Source: Thalassoglobus polymorphus
Lineage (GTDB): Bacteria; Planctomycetota; Planctomycetia; Planctomycetales; Planctomycetaceae
Reading direction: 5' to 3'
Length of the DNA stretch: 64,000 nucleotides
NCBI RefSeq assembly: GCF_007744255.1
Contig: NZ_CP036267.1
Span: 62,001 to 126,000, forward strand
Under the pieces are notes generated by a model. The model was not told the DNA's origin. It made no database searches and saw only the letters and a program-made list of their open reading frames with translations. The translations under genes were made by a program, and so were the position numbers. Below, piece after piece: positions 24,884 to 36,822 of the stretch. Each line of letters opens with the position of its first letter. Positions within the stretch are counted from its first letter, which is position 1.

Positions 24884-27607
24884 TTAAGCCGTTCGTGGCT
24901 CAACTTTGTCTGGATCAATCCCAAGATCTTTGATCACTGCGGGGAGCTTCGATTTGTCGAACGCACCCTCTTCAGCCAGGGCTGAGAGTGTCGCAAAAGC
25001 GGTGCATTCAGCATCGATCTCGAAGTGTCGTCGAAGAACCGGGCGAGTGTCGCTGCGACCGAATCCATCGGTTCCTAATACGACATACTGACCAGGAACC
25101 CACTCACGAATCTGATCTGCCACCATGCGGATGTTGTCGCTCGATGAAATGAATGGCCCATCAGTCTCAGCCAGTGTTTTCGTGAGGAACGATTGCCGTT
25201 GCTCGCCTTCCGGGTGCAATCGATTCCAACGATCAGCTGCCATGCCATCACGACAGAGTTCACTGTAGCTGGTGACACTCCAGACATCGGTGCCGATGTC
25301 ATACTTCTCTTTGAGGATTGATTGAGCCCGGAGGACTTCGTTGAGGATTGTTCCCGAACCGAATAGCTGAGGACGCTTCTGTTGCCCCTTTCCACTTTCG
25401 GTGCTTTTAAACTTGTACATCCCTTTCAGAATGCCCTCAACCACGCCCTCTACTTCCGGCATCGGAGGCATTTCGTACGCTTCGTTATAGACAGAAAGGT
25501 AGTAGAAGATTTCTTCTCCCTCGCTGTACATTCTTCTCAGGCCATCCTGCATGATGACTGAGAGCTCGAACGCGAATGCAGGGTCATAGGCAACCAGGTT
25601 CGGCACAGTCGCCGCCATGACGTGGGAGTGGCCATCCTCATGCTGCAAACCTTCTCCGTTGAGAGTGGTTCGGCCCGATGTTCCACCAACCATGAAGCCT
25701 TTCGCACGGCTATCGGCGGCACACCAGATGAGATCGCCGACACGTTGGAAGCCGAACATCGAGTAGTAGATGTAAAGCGGAATCATGTTTATTCCGAGAT
25801 TACTGTAGGCTGTTCCAGCTGCGATGAACGAGCTCATCGCCCCCGCTTCAGTAATCCCTTCTTCCAGAACCTGTCCGTCGGTTGCTTCCTTGTAGTACAT
25901 GAGGTTACCGCCTTCGCGGTCGACCGGTTCGTACAACTGGCCCTTGCTGGAATAGATTCCAAAACTACTGAAAAGCCCTTCCAGTCCAAATGTGCGAGCT
26001 TCATCAGGAATGATCGGAACGATTCGATCCCCGATCTTCTTGTCTCGCATCAAGTTCTGCAGAATGGCTCCGTACGCCTGAGTCGTAGAGACTTCGCCCT
26101 TGCCAACCGTTCCAGTTAATTGACGCTTGAAGGTTTTGTCTTCCAGCTTGGGAACTTCTAAACGCTCATCAGTTGGCTTCCGGCTAGGGACATGGCCTCC
26201 GAGTTGTTCTCTGCGAGCCTTGAGATACGCCATTTCTTCACTCCCTTCTTCAGGGCGATAGAATGGCATCTGCTCGACGTCTTCTCTGTCAATCGGGATG
26301 TTGAAACGTTGGCGGAACGAGTGTAACTCTTCGTCGTTCAGCTTTTTGGTGTTGTGCGCAATCATGCGGCCTTCACCCGCTTCACCCAACCCGTAACCTT
26401 TAATGGTCTTGGCAAGGATGACTGTCGGTGCCCCTTTGTGATGAACTGCGGCATCGAAAGCTGCGAAGACTTTCTCTGGGTCGTGTCCCCCTCGTCGCAG
26501 TTTCTCAAGCTGTTCGTCACTGAGGTGATCAACCAGTTCCTGGAGCTCAGGGTCGTTAAAGAAGTGGTCCCGAATGTAATCGCCGGTCGAACAGGAATAC
26601 TTCTGATATTGACCGTCGATGATCTCACCAAGACGCTTGGTCAGTTTGCCGTTGTGGTCACGAGCAAGCAAGTTGTCCCAGTCACCACCCCAGACAACCT
26701 TGATACAGTTCCAGCCAGCGCCACGGAACGCGCCTTCAAGCTCTTGGATGATCTTCCCGTTTCCACGGACTGGACCATCGAGTCGCTGAAGGTTGCAGTT
26801 CACCACCCAAACCAGGTTGTCGAGGTTTTCACGCGAAGCGAGTGTGATAGCTCCGAGCGATTCCGGTTCGTCAATCTCACCATCACCCAGGAAAGACCAG
26901 ACTTTCGATTTCGAAGTATCCTTCAATCCACGATGATGCATGTATCGTAAGAAGCGAGCATGATAGATCGAGCAGATCGGACCCAAGCCCATCGAAACTG
27001 TCGGGAACTGCCAGAAGTCAGGCATCAACCAGGGATGCGGATACGATGAAAGACCCTGACCACGAACTGTTTCCTGACGAAAATGTTCGAGGTGACTTTC
27101 GTCCAAACGACCTTCGACGAATGCACGTGCATACATCCCCGGAGAAGCGTGCCCCTGAAAGTAAACCATATCTCCAGGGTGATCTTCCGTCCGCCCGTGG
27201 AAGAAGTGGTTGTAAGCGACTTCGTAGAGGGTCGCTGACGAAGCAAATGTTGAAATGTGTCCGCCAACCGCTCCGGCGTCCGCAGTTTTCTTATTGGCAC
27301 GTACAACCATCGCCATCGCATTCCAGCGAATGATCGACTTGATCCGTCTCTCAATATCCAGATTTCCGGGGTAGCGAGGTTGCTCATCAAGAGGGATCGT
27401 ATTGACGTAAGGGGTGGTCGCTTTGAATGGCATCATCACCCCACGGTGATAGGCTCGCTCACGCAGTTGAACCAGCAGTTGTTGAGTCTTCTCTGGTCCA
27501 TAGCGATGCAGGACATCTTCCAGCGACTCAAACCATTCTTCCAACTCGACGGAGTCGATTCCCTCGATAAGTCCTTCAGCCGTCTTTACGACATCATCGG
27601 TAGCCAT
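24884..27607 (-). CDS. aceE: Pyruvate dehydrogenase E1 component, homodimeric type
   Basis: A 907-residue thiamine-diphosphate enzyme that decarboxylates pyruvate and acetylates the lipoyl E2 subunit. Visible signatures are PRYPGNLDIERRIKSIIRWNAMAMV, GGHISTFASSATLYEVAYNHFF, the ThDP-binding block GDGEIDEPESLGAITLASR ending in NLQRLDGPVRGNG (near residue 240), and TSGRTTLNGEGLQHEDGHSH in the C-terminal half. Length fits the E. coli type (887). The ATG at 27607 is used because AGG lies 10 nt upstream; a longer reading frame to 27643 has no such support. No E2 or E3 gene is adjacent, so the partners are encoded elsewhere. Confidence 0.97.
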   Translation of the reverse strand: MATDDVVKTAEGLIEGIDSVELEEWFESLEDVLHRYGPEKTQQLLVQLRERAYHRGVMMPFKATTPYVNTIPLDEQPRYPGNLDIERRIKSIIRWNAMAMVVRANKKTADAGAVGGHISTFASSATLYEVAYNHFFHGRTEDHPGDMVYFQGHASPGMYARAFVEGRLDESHLEHFRQETVRGQGLSSYPHPWLMPDFWQFPTVSMGLGPICSIYHARFLRYMHHRGLKDTSKSKVWSFLGDGEIDEPESLGAITLASRENLDNLVWVVNCNLQRLDGPVRGNGKIIQELEGAFRGAGWNCIKVVWGGDWDNLLARDHNGKLTKRLGEIIDGQYQKYSCSTGDYIRDHFFNDPELQELVDHLSDEQLEKLRRGGHDPEKVFAAFDAAVHHKGAPTVILAKTIKGYGLGEAGEGRMIAHNTKKLNDEELHSFRQRFNIPIDREDVEQMPFYRPEEGSEEMAYLKARREQLGGHVPSRKPTDERLEVPKLEDKTFKRQLTGTVGKGEVSTTQAYGAILQNLMRDKKIGDRIVPIIPDEARTFGLEGLFSSFGIYSSKGQLYEPVDREGGNLMYYKEATDGQVLEEGITEAGAMSSFIAAGTAYSNLGINMIPLYIYYSMFGFQRVGDLIWCAADSRAKGFMVGGTSGRTTLNGEGLQHEDGHSHVMAATVPNLVAYDPAFAFELSVIMQDGLRRMYSEGEEIFYYLSVYNEAYEMPPMPEVEGVVEGILKGMYKFKSTESGKGQQKRPQLFGSGTILNEVLRAQSILKEKYDIGTDVWSVTSYSELCRDGMAADRWNRLHPEGEQRQSFLTKTLAETDGPFISSSDNIRMVADQIREWVPGQYVVLGTDGFGRSDTRPVLRRHFEIDAECTAFATLSALAEEGAFDKSKLPAVIKDLGIDPDKVEPRTA

Positions 27608-27958
27608 AATTTCTTGACCTTCGTGTATGATGATTGACATCAAGTGATATTAACACGCATCGAAGCTGCGTGATTTGTGTTGCTTTTTGAGAGACCTATT
27701 CTAACAAGAGACGACATCTGCAACACCCATATTCATTCTCGGGAATTGTGATCCCTTCAATTGTTGACACGTCCCGACTTGCTGAGTAACCTGCTGTCGA
27801 CCAATCTGGTTAGAAAGTTCTGCGAAATCGGTATTTTCATCAATTTTCCGGTGAGCAGAAGCCGAAACCAGAAAGACTCAGGGGAAGGGCAACTCATTTT
27901 GTCCTCCCATTCGATCAGTTCAATAATTCATAAATATTGAACGATCCAAGAACAACTC
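27608..27958. other. Divergent promoter region between aceE and tRNA-Ala
   Basis: A 351-nt gap between divergent aceE and the tRNA. A possible + strand promoter is TTGACA (27764-27769), 17 nt, TAACCT (27787-27792), about 165 nt before the tRNA. Just upstream of the tRNA is an AT-rich inverted repeat (27918-27942). No coding sequence was seen. Confidence 0.45.
27918..27942. promoter_or_regulatory. AT-rich inverted repeat upstream of tRNA-Ala
   Basis: GTTCAATA and TATTGAAC form a perfect 8-bp inverted repeat around a 9-nt AT-rich centre, ending 16 nt before the tRNA. It may include the tRNA promoter -10 region or be a protein-binding palindrome; the sequence cannot decide. Confidence 0.4.
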
Positions 27959-28034
<76 letters not shown>

Positions 28035-28069
28035 TGTCACCAGTTGCCAACAGGTGACAGCCTTCACCG

Positions 28070-28097
28070 AAACCCTTGCTATGGCAAGGGTTTTCTT
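28070..28097 (+). terminator. Terminator downstream of tRNA-Ala
   Basis: AAACCCTTGC pairs with GCAAGGGTTT through a TATG loop, followed by TTTTCTTC. It lies 39 nt after the tRNA. Confidence 0.8.
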
Positions 28098-28529
28098 CAT
28101 TTTCGGGGTCAGCCGTTTTGCCAGGCTGTGACACGGATTGCCCATCAGAGACGCCTGAAATGCAGCGCATTTGCAGCGCGTCTTCTCTATGCTCGGCTCC
28201 GCTTTGGTCGAGTCTCCGTTTCGGTGTCGGGGGATTCGCGACTGCTTTGGCCTGATCCTGAATTCCGATGTGTGTTCAGGAAATTTGCCGATCTGAGAAT
28301 CGCTTCGATCAAACAAACGGAAATCTCGCGGAGTCTGTGTCGGGGGTGAGCGTCATATTGCTCCAGTGCAGAATTCTTTTGACTCCTGTAGATCTCAACT
28401 TCTCGTGTGCTGCGATCAGCAGTGAATCTCAACTTCGATTACCGGTTGGTTCGAGCTCTGTGCGGGGAGGCATTCCAGAATAGTAGCCAGGTGTCGCACG
28501 AGTATTCTCGCGACTTTTGTGCTTAATGG

Positions 28530-28559
28530 TTGACTGGACTTTAGATGCCTGTGTGCTAC
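28530..28559 (+). promoter_or_regulatory. Possible sigma-70 promoter of the DoxX-MarR-sulfatase operon
   Basis: TTGACT, an 18-nt spacer and TGCTAC lie about 80 nt upstream of the DoxX-like start. The -10 element is weak. MarR-type regulators usually act on their own promoter, so an operator is expected near here, but no clear palindrome was found. Confidence 0.3.
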
Positions 28560-28638
28560 AGGTAGTTGTTGAGGGCTCATCGCGTGTTTGCCTCTCAGGT
28601 GAAATACTTGCCGATTTAATTCATACGGACCAATTGAA

Positions 28639-29100
28639 ATGCTTCCACTGGAACAACGCAGTGTTCGATTGCCACGTCTCGCGCTGGTGGTGCGGCTAGT
28701 CTTCGCGCTCTTTCTGCTCGGCACGGGGATCATGACGATGGGGTTGGCCACGCGAGGCTATCCGGTTGGTGATTCGCCGGATGACGTTGGCCGGTTCATG
28801 CTTGCGCTTCAGGAGACGGGATATTTGATTTTTTGGGTTGGCTTATTCAAGACGGTCGCCGGCGGACTGATGTTTTTCCCGCGGACCGCGCCTCTCGCCG
28901 TTCTGATGTCGCTCCCCTATGCCTTCAATATTTTGCTGTATGTGACTTTTTTTGCTCACAAATACCTCGTCATCGGGCTACCAGACTTTGCGGCCTGCGC
29001 ATTCCTCCTCTACTGCTACTTTGACTGGTATCGTCCGATCTTTGCCAGGCCCACAAGCACCGCGACCACCGAATTGGTTGGAGGCGAACATGCACTTTGA
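28639..29100 (+). CDS. DoxX-like four-helix membrane protein
   Basis: A 153-residue integral membrane protein with four hydrophobic segments at about 14-38 (LALVVRLVFALFLLGTGIMTMG), 63-84, 86-106 and 112-130. The arrangement and length resemble the DoxX/DoxD-like superfamily. Function is unknown; members are often linked to redox stress or sulfur compounds. It is the first gene of a tight unit: its last 11 nt overlap the MarR gene, whose start lies at 29090. The unit continues with the sulfatase fusion, so all three are probably co-transcribed. Confidence 0.7.
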   Translation: MLPLEQRSVRLPRLALVVRLVFALFLLGTGIMTMGLATRGYPVGDSPDDVGRFMLALQETGYLIFWVGLFKTVAGGLMFFPRTAPLAVLMSLPYAFNILLYVTFFAHKYLVIGLPDFAACAFLLYCYFDWYRPIFARPTSTATTELVGGEHAL

Positions 29101-29530
29101 TTCCGAAGCCTCGCCCGGATTTGCAATCGGTCGCGTCGCGTACCTGATTCGTTCTGGCATGGCCGCCGTACTGAAGAACGCCGGTTGGCCGTTTTCGCCC
29201 GAGGAAACGCAGACTCTGATCAGCCTGTCTGATGCCGGCAAGCCGTTGAGCATGAACGATCTGGCATCGCTGATGATTCGTGATCCGACCACGGTTAAAC
29301 GTCAGTTGGATCGACTTGTCGAACAAGAATTCGTCGAGCGGAAAGCATCGGCTGACGACGCGCGCATCGTGATGATCGGTTTGACACGTCGTGGCGAGCA
29401 GAGACTGCAGAAGGTTCTTCCACTGCTGGATGACCTGCGGAAAACAACGTTAACCGGCATCAAAAAGTCGGAGTTGGAAGCAACGCTCAACGTTTTGCGA
29501 ACGATGCAGAAGAACTTAACGAAAGACTGA
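29090..29530 (+). CDS. MarR family transcriptional regulator
   Basis: A 146-residue winged-helix protein. The DNA-binding region is at about 45-105: LSMNDLASLMIRDPTTVKRQLDRLVEQEFVERKASADDARIVMIGLTRRGE, with the helix-turn-helix followed by the basic wing (DDAR) typical of MarR. It overlaps the preceding gene by 11 nt and has GGAGG upstream, so translation is probably coupled. By analogy it senses a small ligand, perhaps a phenolic or detergent-like substrate of the downstream enzyme, and represses this operon. Confidence 0.93.
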   Translation: MHFDSEASPGFAIGRVAYLIRSGMAAVLKNAGWPFSPEETQTLISLSDAGKPLSMNDLASLMIRDPTTVKRQLDRLVEQEFVERKASADDARIVMIGLTRRGEQRLQKVLPLLDDLRKTTLTGIKKSELEATLNVLRTMQKNLTKD

Positions 29531-29584
29531 TAACTTTCCATGTAAACGACGGGCCAGTCTGTCCGTGAACCAAAGGAGATGACA

Positions 29585-32323
29585 ATGTCAAAACTTGGCA
29601 GGTTTCTCACCATTCTTTTGACAGCTTCGCTTGGCTGTACGAGTCAAGCGGTCGCACAGGAAAACGCTGCGACTGAAAAGCTGACCAGACAGAACGAGCA
29701 ATTCAAGGAACAGATTCTTCAAGTGGCGGACAACGTCTATGTTGCCGTTGGCTATAGCGTTTCCAACGTTTCGATGATTGTTGGCGATGACGGAGTTGTC
29801 ATCGTTGACACAGGGATGATGGGTGAAGCGGCAAGTAAGATTGCCAGGAAATTTCGCGAGATTACTGACAAGCCAGTCAAGGCGATCATCTATACGCACT
29901 CGCATGGGGACCACACTGGCGGAGCACCCGCGTTTCTCGGTTCCGAGCGTCCGCAAATTTGGGCACACATCAACTTCGGTAGCGAAGCCCGACCGTGGAA
30001 GGCTGGCGGTCTGACGTTCCAAAACGTTCGAGGCGCGAGGCAGGCAGGCTTCAAGTTGCCGCCGGAGCAACGAATCAATAACGGCGTCGCACCTGCTCGT
30101 TATCCCAAACGTGGTGGAGAAGTCTTCTCTGCCAACGGAGGAACGGCACCGACTCACTTACTTGAAGAGGATCGAAAAGTCATAGAGGTTGCCGGGGTCG
30201 AACTCGAACTCACATCGTCGCCCGGTGAAACCAACGACGGAATTTCTGTCTGGTATCCAGCCGAAAAGGTCCTGTTTGCGGGAGACACATTTTATCGATC
30301 CTTTCCAAACTTGTACGCCATTCGAGGCACTCCCAATCGCATCACCCGATTTTGGGCGGGAACACTTTCAAAGTTGGCCGACCGGAATGCGAATGTATTG
30401 GTCGGCGGACACACGGTTCCTGTCGTAGGTGGCGATGAAGTCAAACAGGTTCTAACTGACTATCGCGACGCGGTGCAATTCGTTCACGACAAGACGGTCG
30501 AGGGCATTAACGAAGGTCTAACACCCGACGAGTTGGTTGAGTACGTGCAGCTTCCCGAACGTCTGGCAAGCAATGAATACCTGCAGCCATTCTACGGGCA
30601 TCCCGACTGGGGCGTCCGCCAGACCTTCAGCAACTACCTTGGCTGGTTCGACGGCAATGCATCCAACTTGTTCCCGTTACCACCCAAGGCGGAAGCGGAG
30701 CGAGTTGCGAAACTGGCCGGAGGAAAAGAGAAGCTGTTGGATTCGGCTAAAGCTGCACTGGCCGAGGATGACAACCAGTGGGCCGCACAGCTTGCCGACC
30801 ATCTGCTGGCAATCAACAAAGATGACTCTGATGCCAAGCAAATTAAGGCCGACGCCCTGACAAAGCTGGCCCACAACATGGTCAATGCCACCGCCAGAAA
30901 CTACTACCTCACTGTCGCTCGCGAACTTCGCGAACAGGTGCCAGAAGCAGAAGCACGTTCTCGACAGCCACAACGAACGACAACAATCGCATCAGTCGGT
31001 GATGCAGTTATGGAGAAGGTCGATCTCGTCTTGCCTGACGAGTTGTATCAAGGTTACCTGTTTTGGCACCAGGCGGATGAGCTCGCCACCGATGTCGTGA
31101 ATTACGCAATGCTTCTCGATGCTGAGGGAAAGGTCGTTCATCGCTGGGATACCGATTTAACTGGAGGGGGACATACCTCGTACCTGCTGAAATCCGGTGG
31201 CCTGCTGCGCATGGGCATCAGGGATAGAAAATATGTCGCAGGACAGCCAGTAGCCGCCACCGATACTCTTCAGGTCACAGACAAAACTGGAAAAGCGATC
31301 TGGGAGTTGAGAGCGGAGACTATTGATTTCAATGGGAACAAAATCACCTTTCACCACGATATGTTGCCCATGCCCAACGGCAATATTCTGGTTTTAATCT
31401 ACGAAGAAATCAGCCCGAACGAAGCGGTTGCAGCCGGTTGGTCTGCCGGTAAAGGGAAAACGGTTTGGTCTGATGGAGTGTTGGAGATCAAACCCGACCT
31501 AGATGAGAATTCCTATGAAGTCGTCTGGTATTGGCGTTTTATTGACCATATGGTTCAGGATCAGGATACCAAAGCAGGCAACTACGGTGTCATCGCTGAT
31601 CATCCTGAAAAGATCGATGGGCACTTCCCTGAAAGCTATGCGCCAATGAATGCTGTGCGGCAGCATTTGAATTCGCTCGACTATCACTCAGGCATGGATC
31701 AGATCGTTGTCAGCTCCTTAATTTACAACGAAATCTGGGTGATCGACCACAGCACGACCATCGAACAAGCCGCGAGCTCCGCAGGTGGTCGAAGGGGCAA
31801 AGGGGGAGATCTGCTGTTCCGATACGGCAATCCCGCTGCCTACGCGAGGGGTACGGAGAAAGACCGGCTCTTCCAGAATCAACACGACGCCAACTGGATT
31901 GACGAAGGACTTCCGGGAGCCGGCAATATCTTGGTATTCAATAACAATACAGACACGAGCAGCATGGCGAGGCTAGGAAATGGTGGAGCTGCCGCCGCTG
32001 TTAGCCAGGAACAGTTAAAGGGAATTAGTAACGTCCATGAGATTAATCCCACGGTTGATGATGACCGACGTTACGTCCCAGACCAATCTGGAACCTTTCA
32101 AGCCCGGCAAATCTGGTTCTGGACAAGCGATGACTTTTTCGCTCCCTTCCAAGGCGGAGCTCGCCGTTTGCCCAATGGCAACACTCTTCTGACCGATACG
32201 GTGGGGAGAAGAGTCTGGGAAGTTGCGCCTGATGGAGATGTCGTTGTTCGCTACAAAGGTCCTGCTCCTAACTTCAAAGCGTTCAAGTACTCCGCCGAGC
32301 AAGTCGCAAATTTGCTTGAGTAA
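29585..32323 (+). CDS. MBL alkylsulfatase fused to arylsulfotransferase (ASST-type)
   Basis: A 912-residue secreted two-part protein. After a signal peptide (ILLTASLGCTSQAVAQ) the first half, about 25-455, is a type III alkylsulfatase like SdsA1: the zinc motif THSHGDH is at 104-110, followed by the GDTFYRSFPNLYAIRG block, the HTVPVVGG loop and the α-helical dimerisation region (RLASNEYLQPFYGHPDWGVR to LREQVPEA). The usual C-terminal SCP2-like domain is absent. Instead residues about 478-905 look like an arylsulfotransferase β-propeller: HHDMLPMPNGN near 590, DYHSGMDQIVVSS near 698 and FQNQHDANWIDEG near 765. The first part should release sulfate from alkyl sulfates; the second would transfer sulfuryl groups between phenolic donors and acceptors. 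The start at 29585 has AAAGGAG 6 nt upstream. Confidence 0.9.
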   Translation: MSKLGRFLTILLTASLGCTSQAVAQENAATEKLTRQNEQFKEQILQVADNVYVAVGYSVSNVSMIVGDDGVVIVDTGMMGEAASKIARKFREITDKPVKAIIYTHSHGDHTGGAPAFLGSERPQIWAHINFGSEARPWKAGGLTFQNVRGARQAGFKLPPEQRINNGVAPARYPKRGGEVFSANGGTAPTHLLEEDRKVIEVAGVELELTSSPGETNDGISVWYPAEKVLFAGDTFYRSFPNLYAIRGTPNRITRFWAGTLSKLADRNANVLVGGHTVPVVGGDEVKQVLTDYRDAVQFVHDKTVEGINEGLTPDELVEYVQLPERLASNEYLQPFYGHPDWGVRQTFSNYLGWFDGNASNLFPLPPKAEAERVAKLAGGKEKLLDSAKAALAEDDNQWAAQLADHLLAINKDDSDAKQIKADALTKLAHNMVNATARNYYLTVARELREQVPEAEARSRQPQRTTTIASVGDAVMEKVDLVLPDELYQGYLFWHQADELATDVVNYAMLLDAEGKVVHRWDTDLTGGGHTSYLLKSGGLLRMGIRDRKYVAGQPVAATDTLQVTDKTGKAIWELRAETIDFNGNKITFHHDMLPMPNGNILVLIYEEISPNEAVAAGWSAGKGKTVWSDGVLEIKPDLDENSYEVVWYWRFIDHMVQDQDTKAGNYGVIADHPEKIDGHFPESYAPMNAVRQHLNSLDYHSGMDQIVVSSLIYNEIWVIDHSTTIEQAASSAGGRRGKGGDLLFRYGNPAAYARGTEKDRLFQNQHDANWIDEGLPGAGNILVFNNNTDTSSMARLGNGGAAAAVSQEQLKGISNVHEINPTVDDDRRYVPDQSGTFQARQIWFWTSDDFFAPFQGGARRLPNGNTLLTDTVGRRVWEVAPDGDVVVRYKGPAPNFKAFKYSAEQVANLLE

Positions 32324-32537
32324 GCTGAGCCGATTCGTTCCCGAGTAACAAGGCCGGCTCGTACTTCCGACATCATCGAGGAAGATTCCATAACAAAAAC
32401 GCTGTGACCGTAGCCAGCGGCAAGCTTTGTTCAGAGATTCCTAAAGCCACTGTCGAACTCGTCGGTAAGGAGAATGCTGTTGGGCAGGTCCGGCCGCCTA
32501 GAAAAGCGGGTTCGCTTGGTGTCGAAAGTCGAGTCTC

Positions 32538-32580
32538 TAGAGCAGTTTACTCTACTGTGTGCCCGTGAAGAACGCATTTT
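32538..32580 (+). repeat. Stop-codon repeat family 1, copy R9 (proximal half)
   Basis: On the + strand, TAGAGC-AGTTTACTCTA and CTGTGTGCCCGTGAAGAACGC match the proximal half of copies R5 and R3. The distal half (GTTCGCCACGAGGCAGG with CAAATCAATTCG) resumes at about 32674, after copy B of the 83-bp element. No gene ends at its TAG today. Confidence 0.75.
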
Positions 32581-32581
32581 T

Positions 32582-32664
32582 CTAGAACTGATCCTGAAAC
32601 TTAAAATTGCTCTCTCAGACGTAAAGAAAAGCGGCTATTCCAGAGGTTTTCGGACTGATTCTAG
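32582..32664 (+). repeat. 83-bp terminal-inverted-repeat element, copy B
   Basis: Begins CTAGAACTGATCCTGAAAC and ends GGTTTTCGGACTGATTCTAG; the ends are imperfect inverted repeats. The centre carries CTCTCAGACGTAAAGAAAAGCGGC. The flanks GCATTTTT and AAAAATGC extend the inverted repeat. It is the best-defined of five copies. Confidence 0.85.
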
Positions 32665-32718
32665 TAAAAATGCTGTTCGCCACGAGGCAGGTCCTGCAAA
32701 TCAATTCGTAAGATGCTT

Positions 32719-36273
<3,555 letters not shown>

Positions 36274-36822
36274 GTCTTCTTTCCGTGACCTATAGAGTCT
36301 TCAGGAGTGGACCACCGGGTGTGGTGGCTACGTAAACCCCTGTATTGATGTGAGTTATGTGATCCGCAAGAGTCCAGTGGGCGACTTCGAGATCGGGGGA
36401 TGCTAGCCAAAACTGACCATCTTCACTCCCTCGAACTGGCAGTCTTCCCCCCACACATTCAGAAAAAGTGTGGAATCGAAAAAATCGATTCCTGTCGTTC
36501 GTCTAGAGTGCAGAATTCTTACGCCGTTTTAGTTCGTTGCTACAACTTTGTCGCAAACTCCCTGTAGACCGAAGTTTATTTCCGTAACCGGCATCGGTCA
36601 ATACGCGCCCAAACCAGAGAATCCGAACATCAGGACAAGTCGATGCACCGTTGTTGCCCGGGTTGTTCACTCGTCATCCCACATATTCTCTCTGGTATTC
36701 TTGAAGTTTCCCGGTATTATCCAACTCATTGTTTGACACAAATTGATCTCTCAGTTGCCTGAGTTGCGGTAGGAATCGCACGAAATTCAGGAATTACAAC
36801 TGCATCGGGAAAGGAAACTCAG
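36274..36822. other. Long divergent intergenic region upstream of secA
   Basis: A 549-nt gap between divergent secA and the metallopeptidase-like gene. It contains twin hairpins at 36451-36492. TTGACA at about 36732 could be a -35 element for the + strand gene but lacks a good -10. No gene was recognised. Confidence 0.5.
36451..36492. promoter_or_regulatory. Twin inverted repeats upstream of secA
   Basis: CCACAC/GTGTGG with an 11-nt loop is directly followed by GGAATCGA/TCGATTCC with a five-A loop. They lie about 180-220 nt before the secA start and could act in its leader RNA or bind a regulator. Confidence 0.4.

Larger units (their letters stand above)
32324..32718. other. Repeat-rich gap between sulfatase fusion and secA
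   Basis: A 395-nt gap between convergent genes. It holds a family-1 repeat (32538-32580 and 32665-32716) that appears split by copy B of the 83-bp element. The left part (32324-32537) reads open in places (for example ASGKLCSEIPKATVELV) but has no start or RBS; it may be a decayed gene end. Confidence 0.5.

Noticed and set aside
32324-32537. Possible decayed gene end upstream of repeat R9
   Set aside because: One frame reads for about 50 codons, but there is no start, no RBS and no recognisable domain; it is too weak to annotate as a pseudogene.
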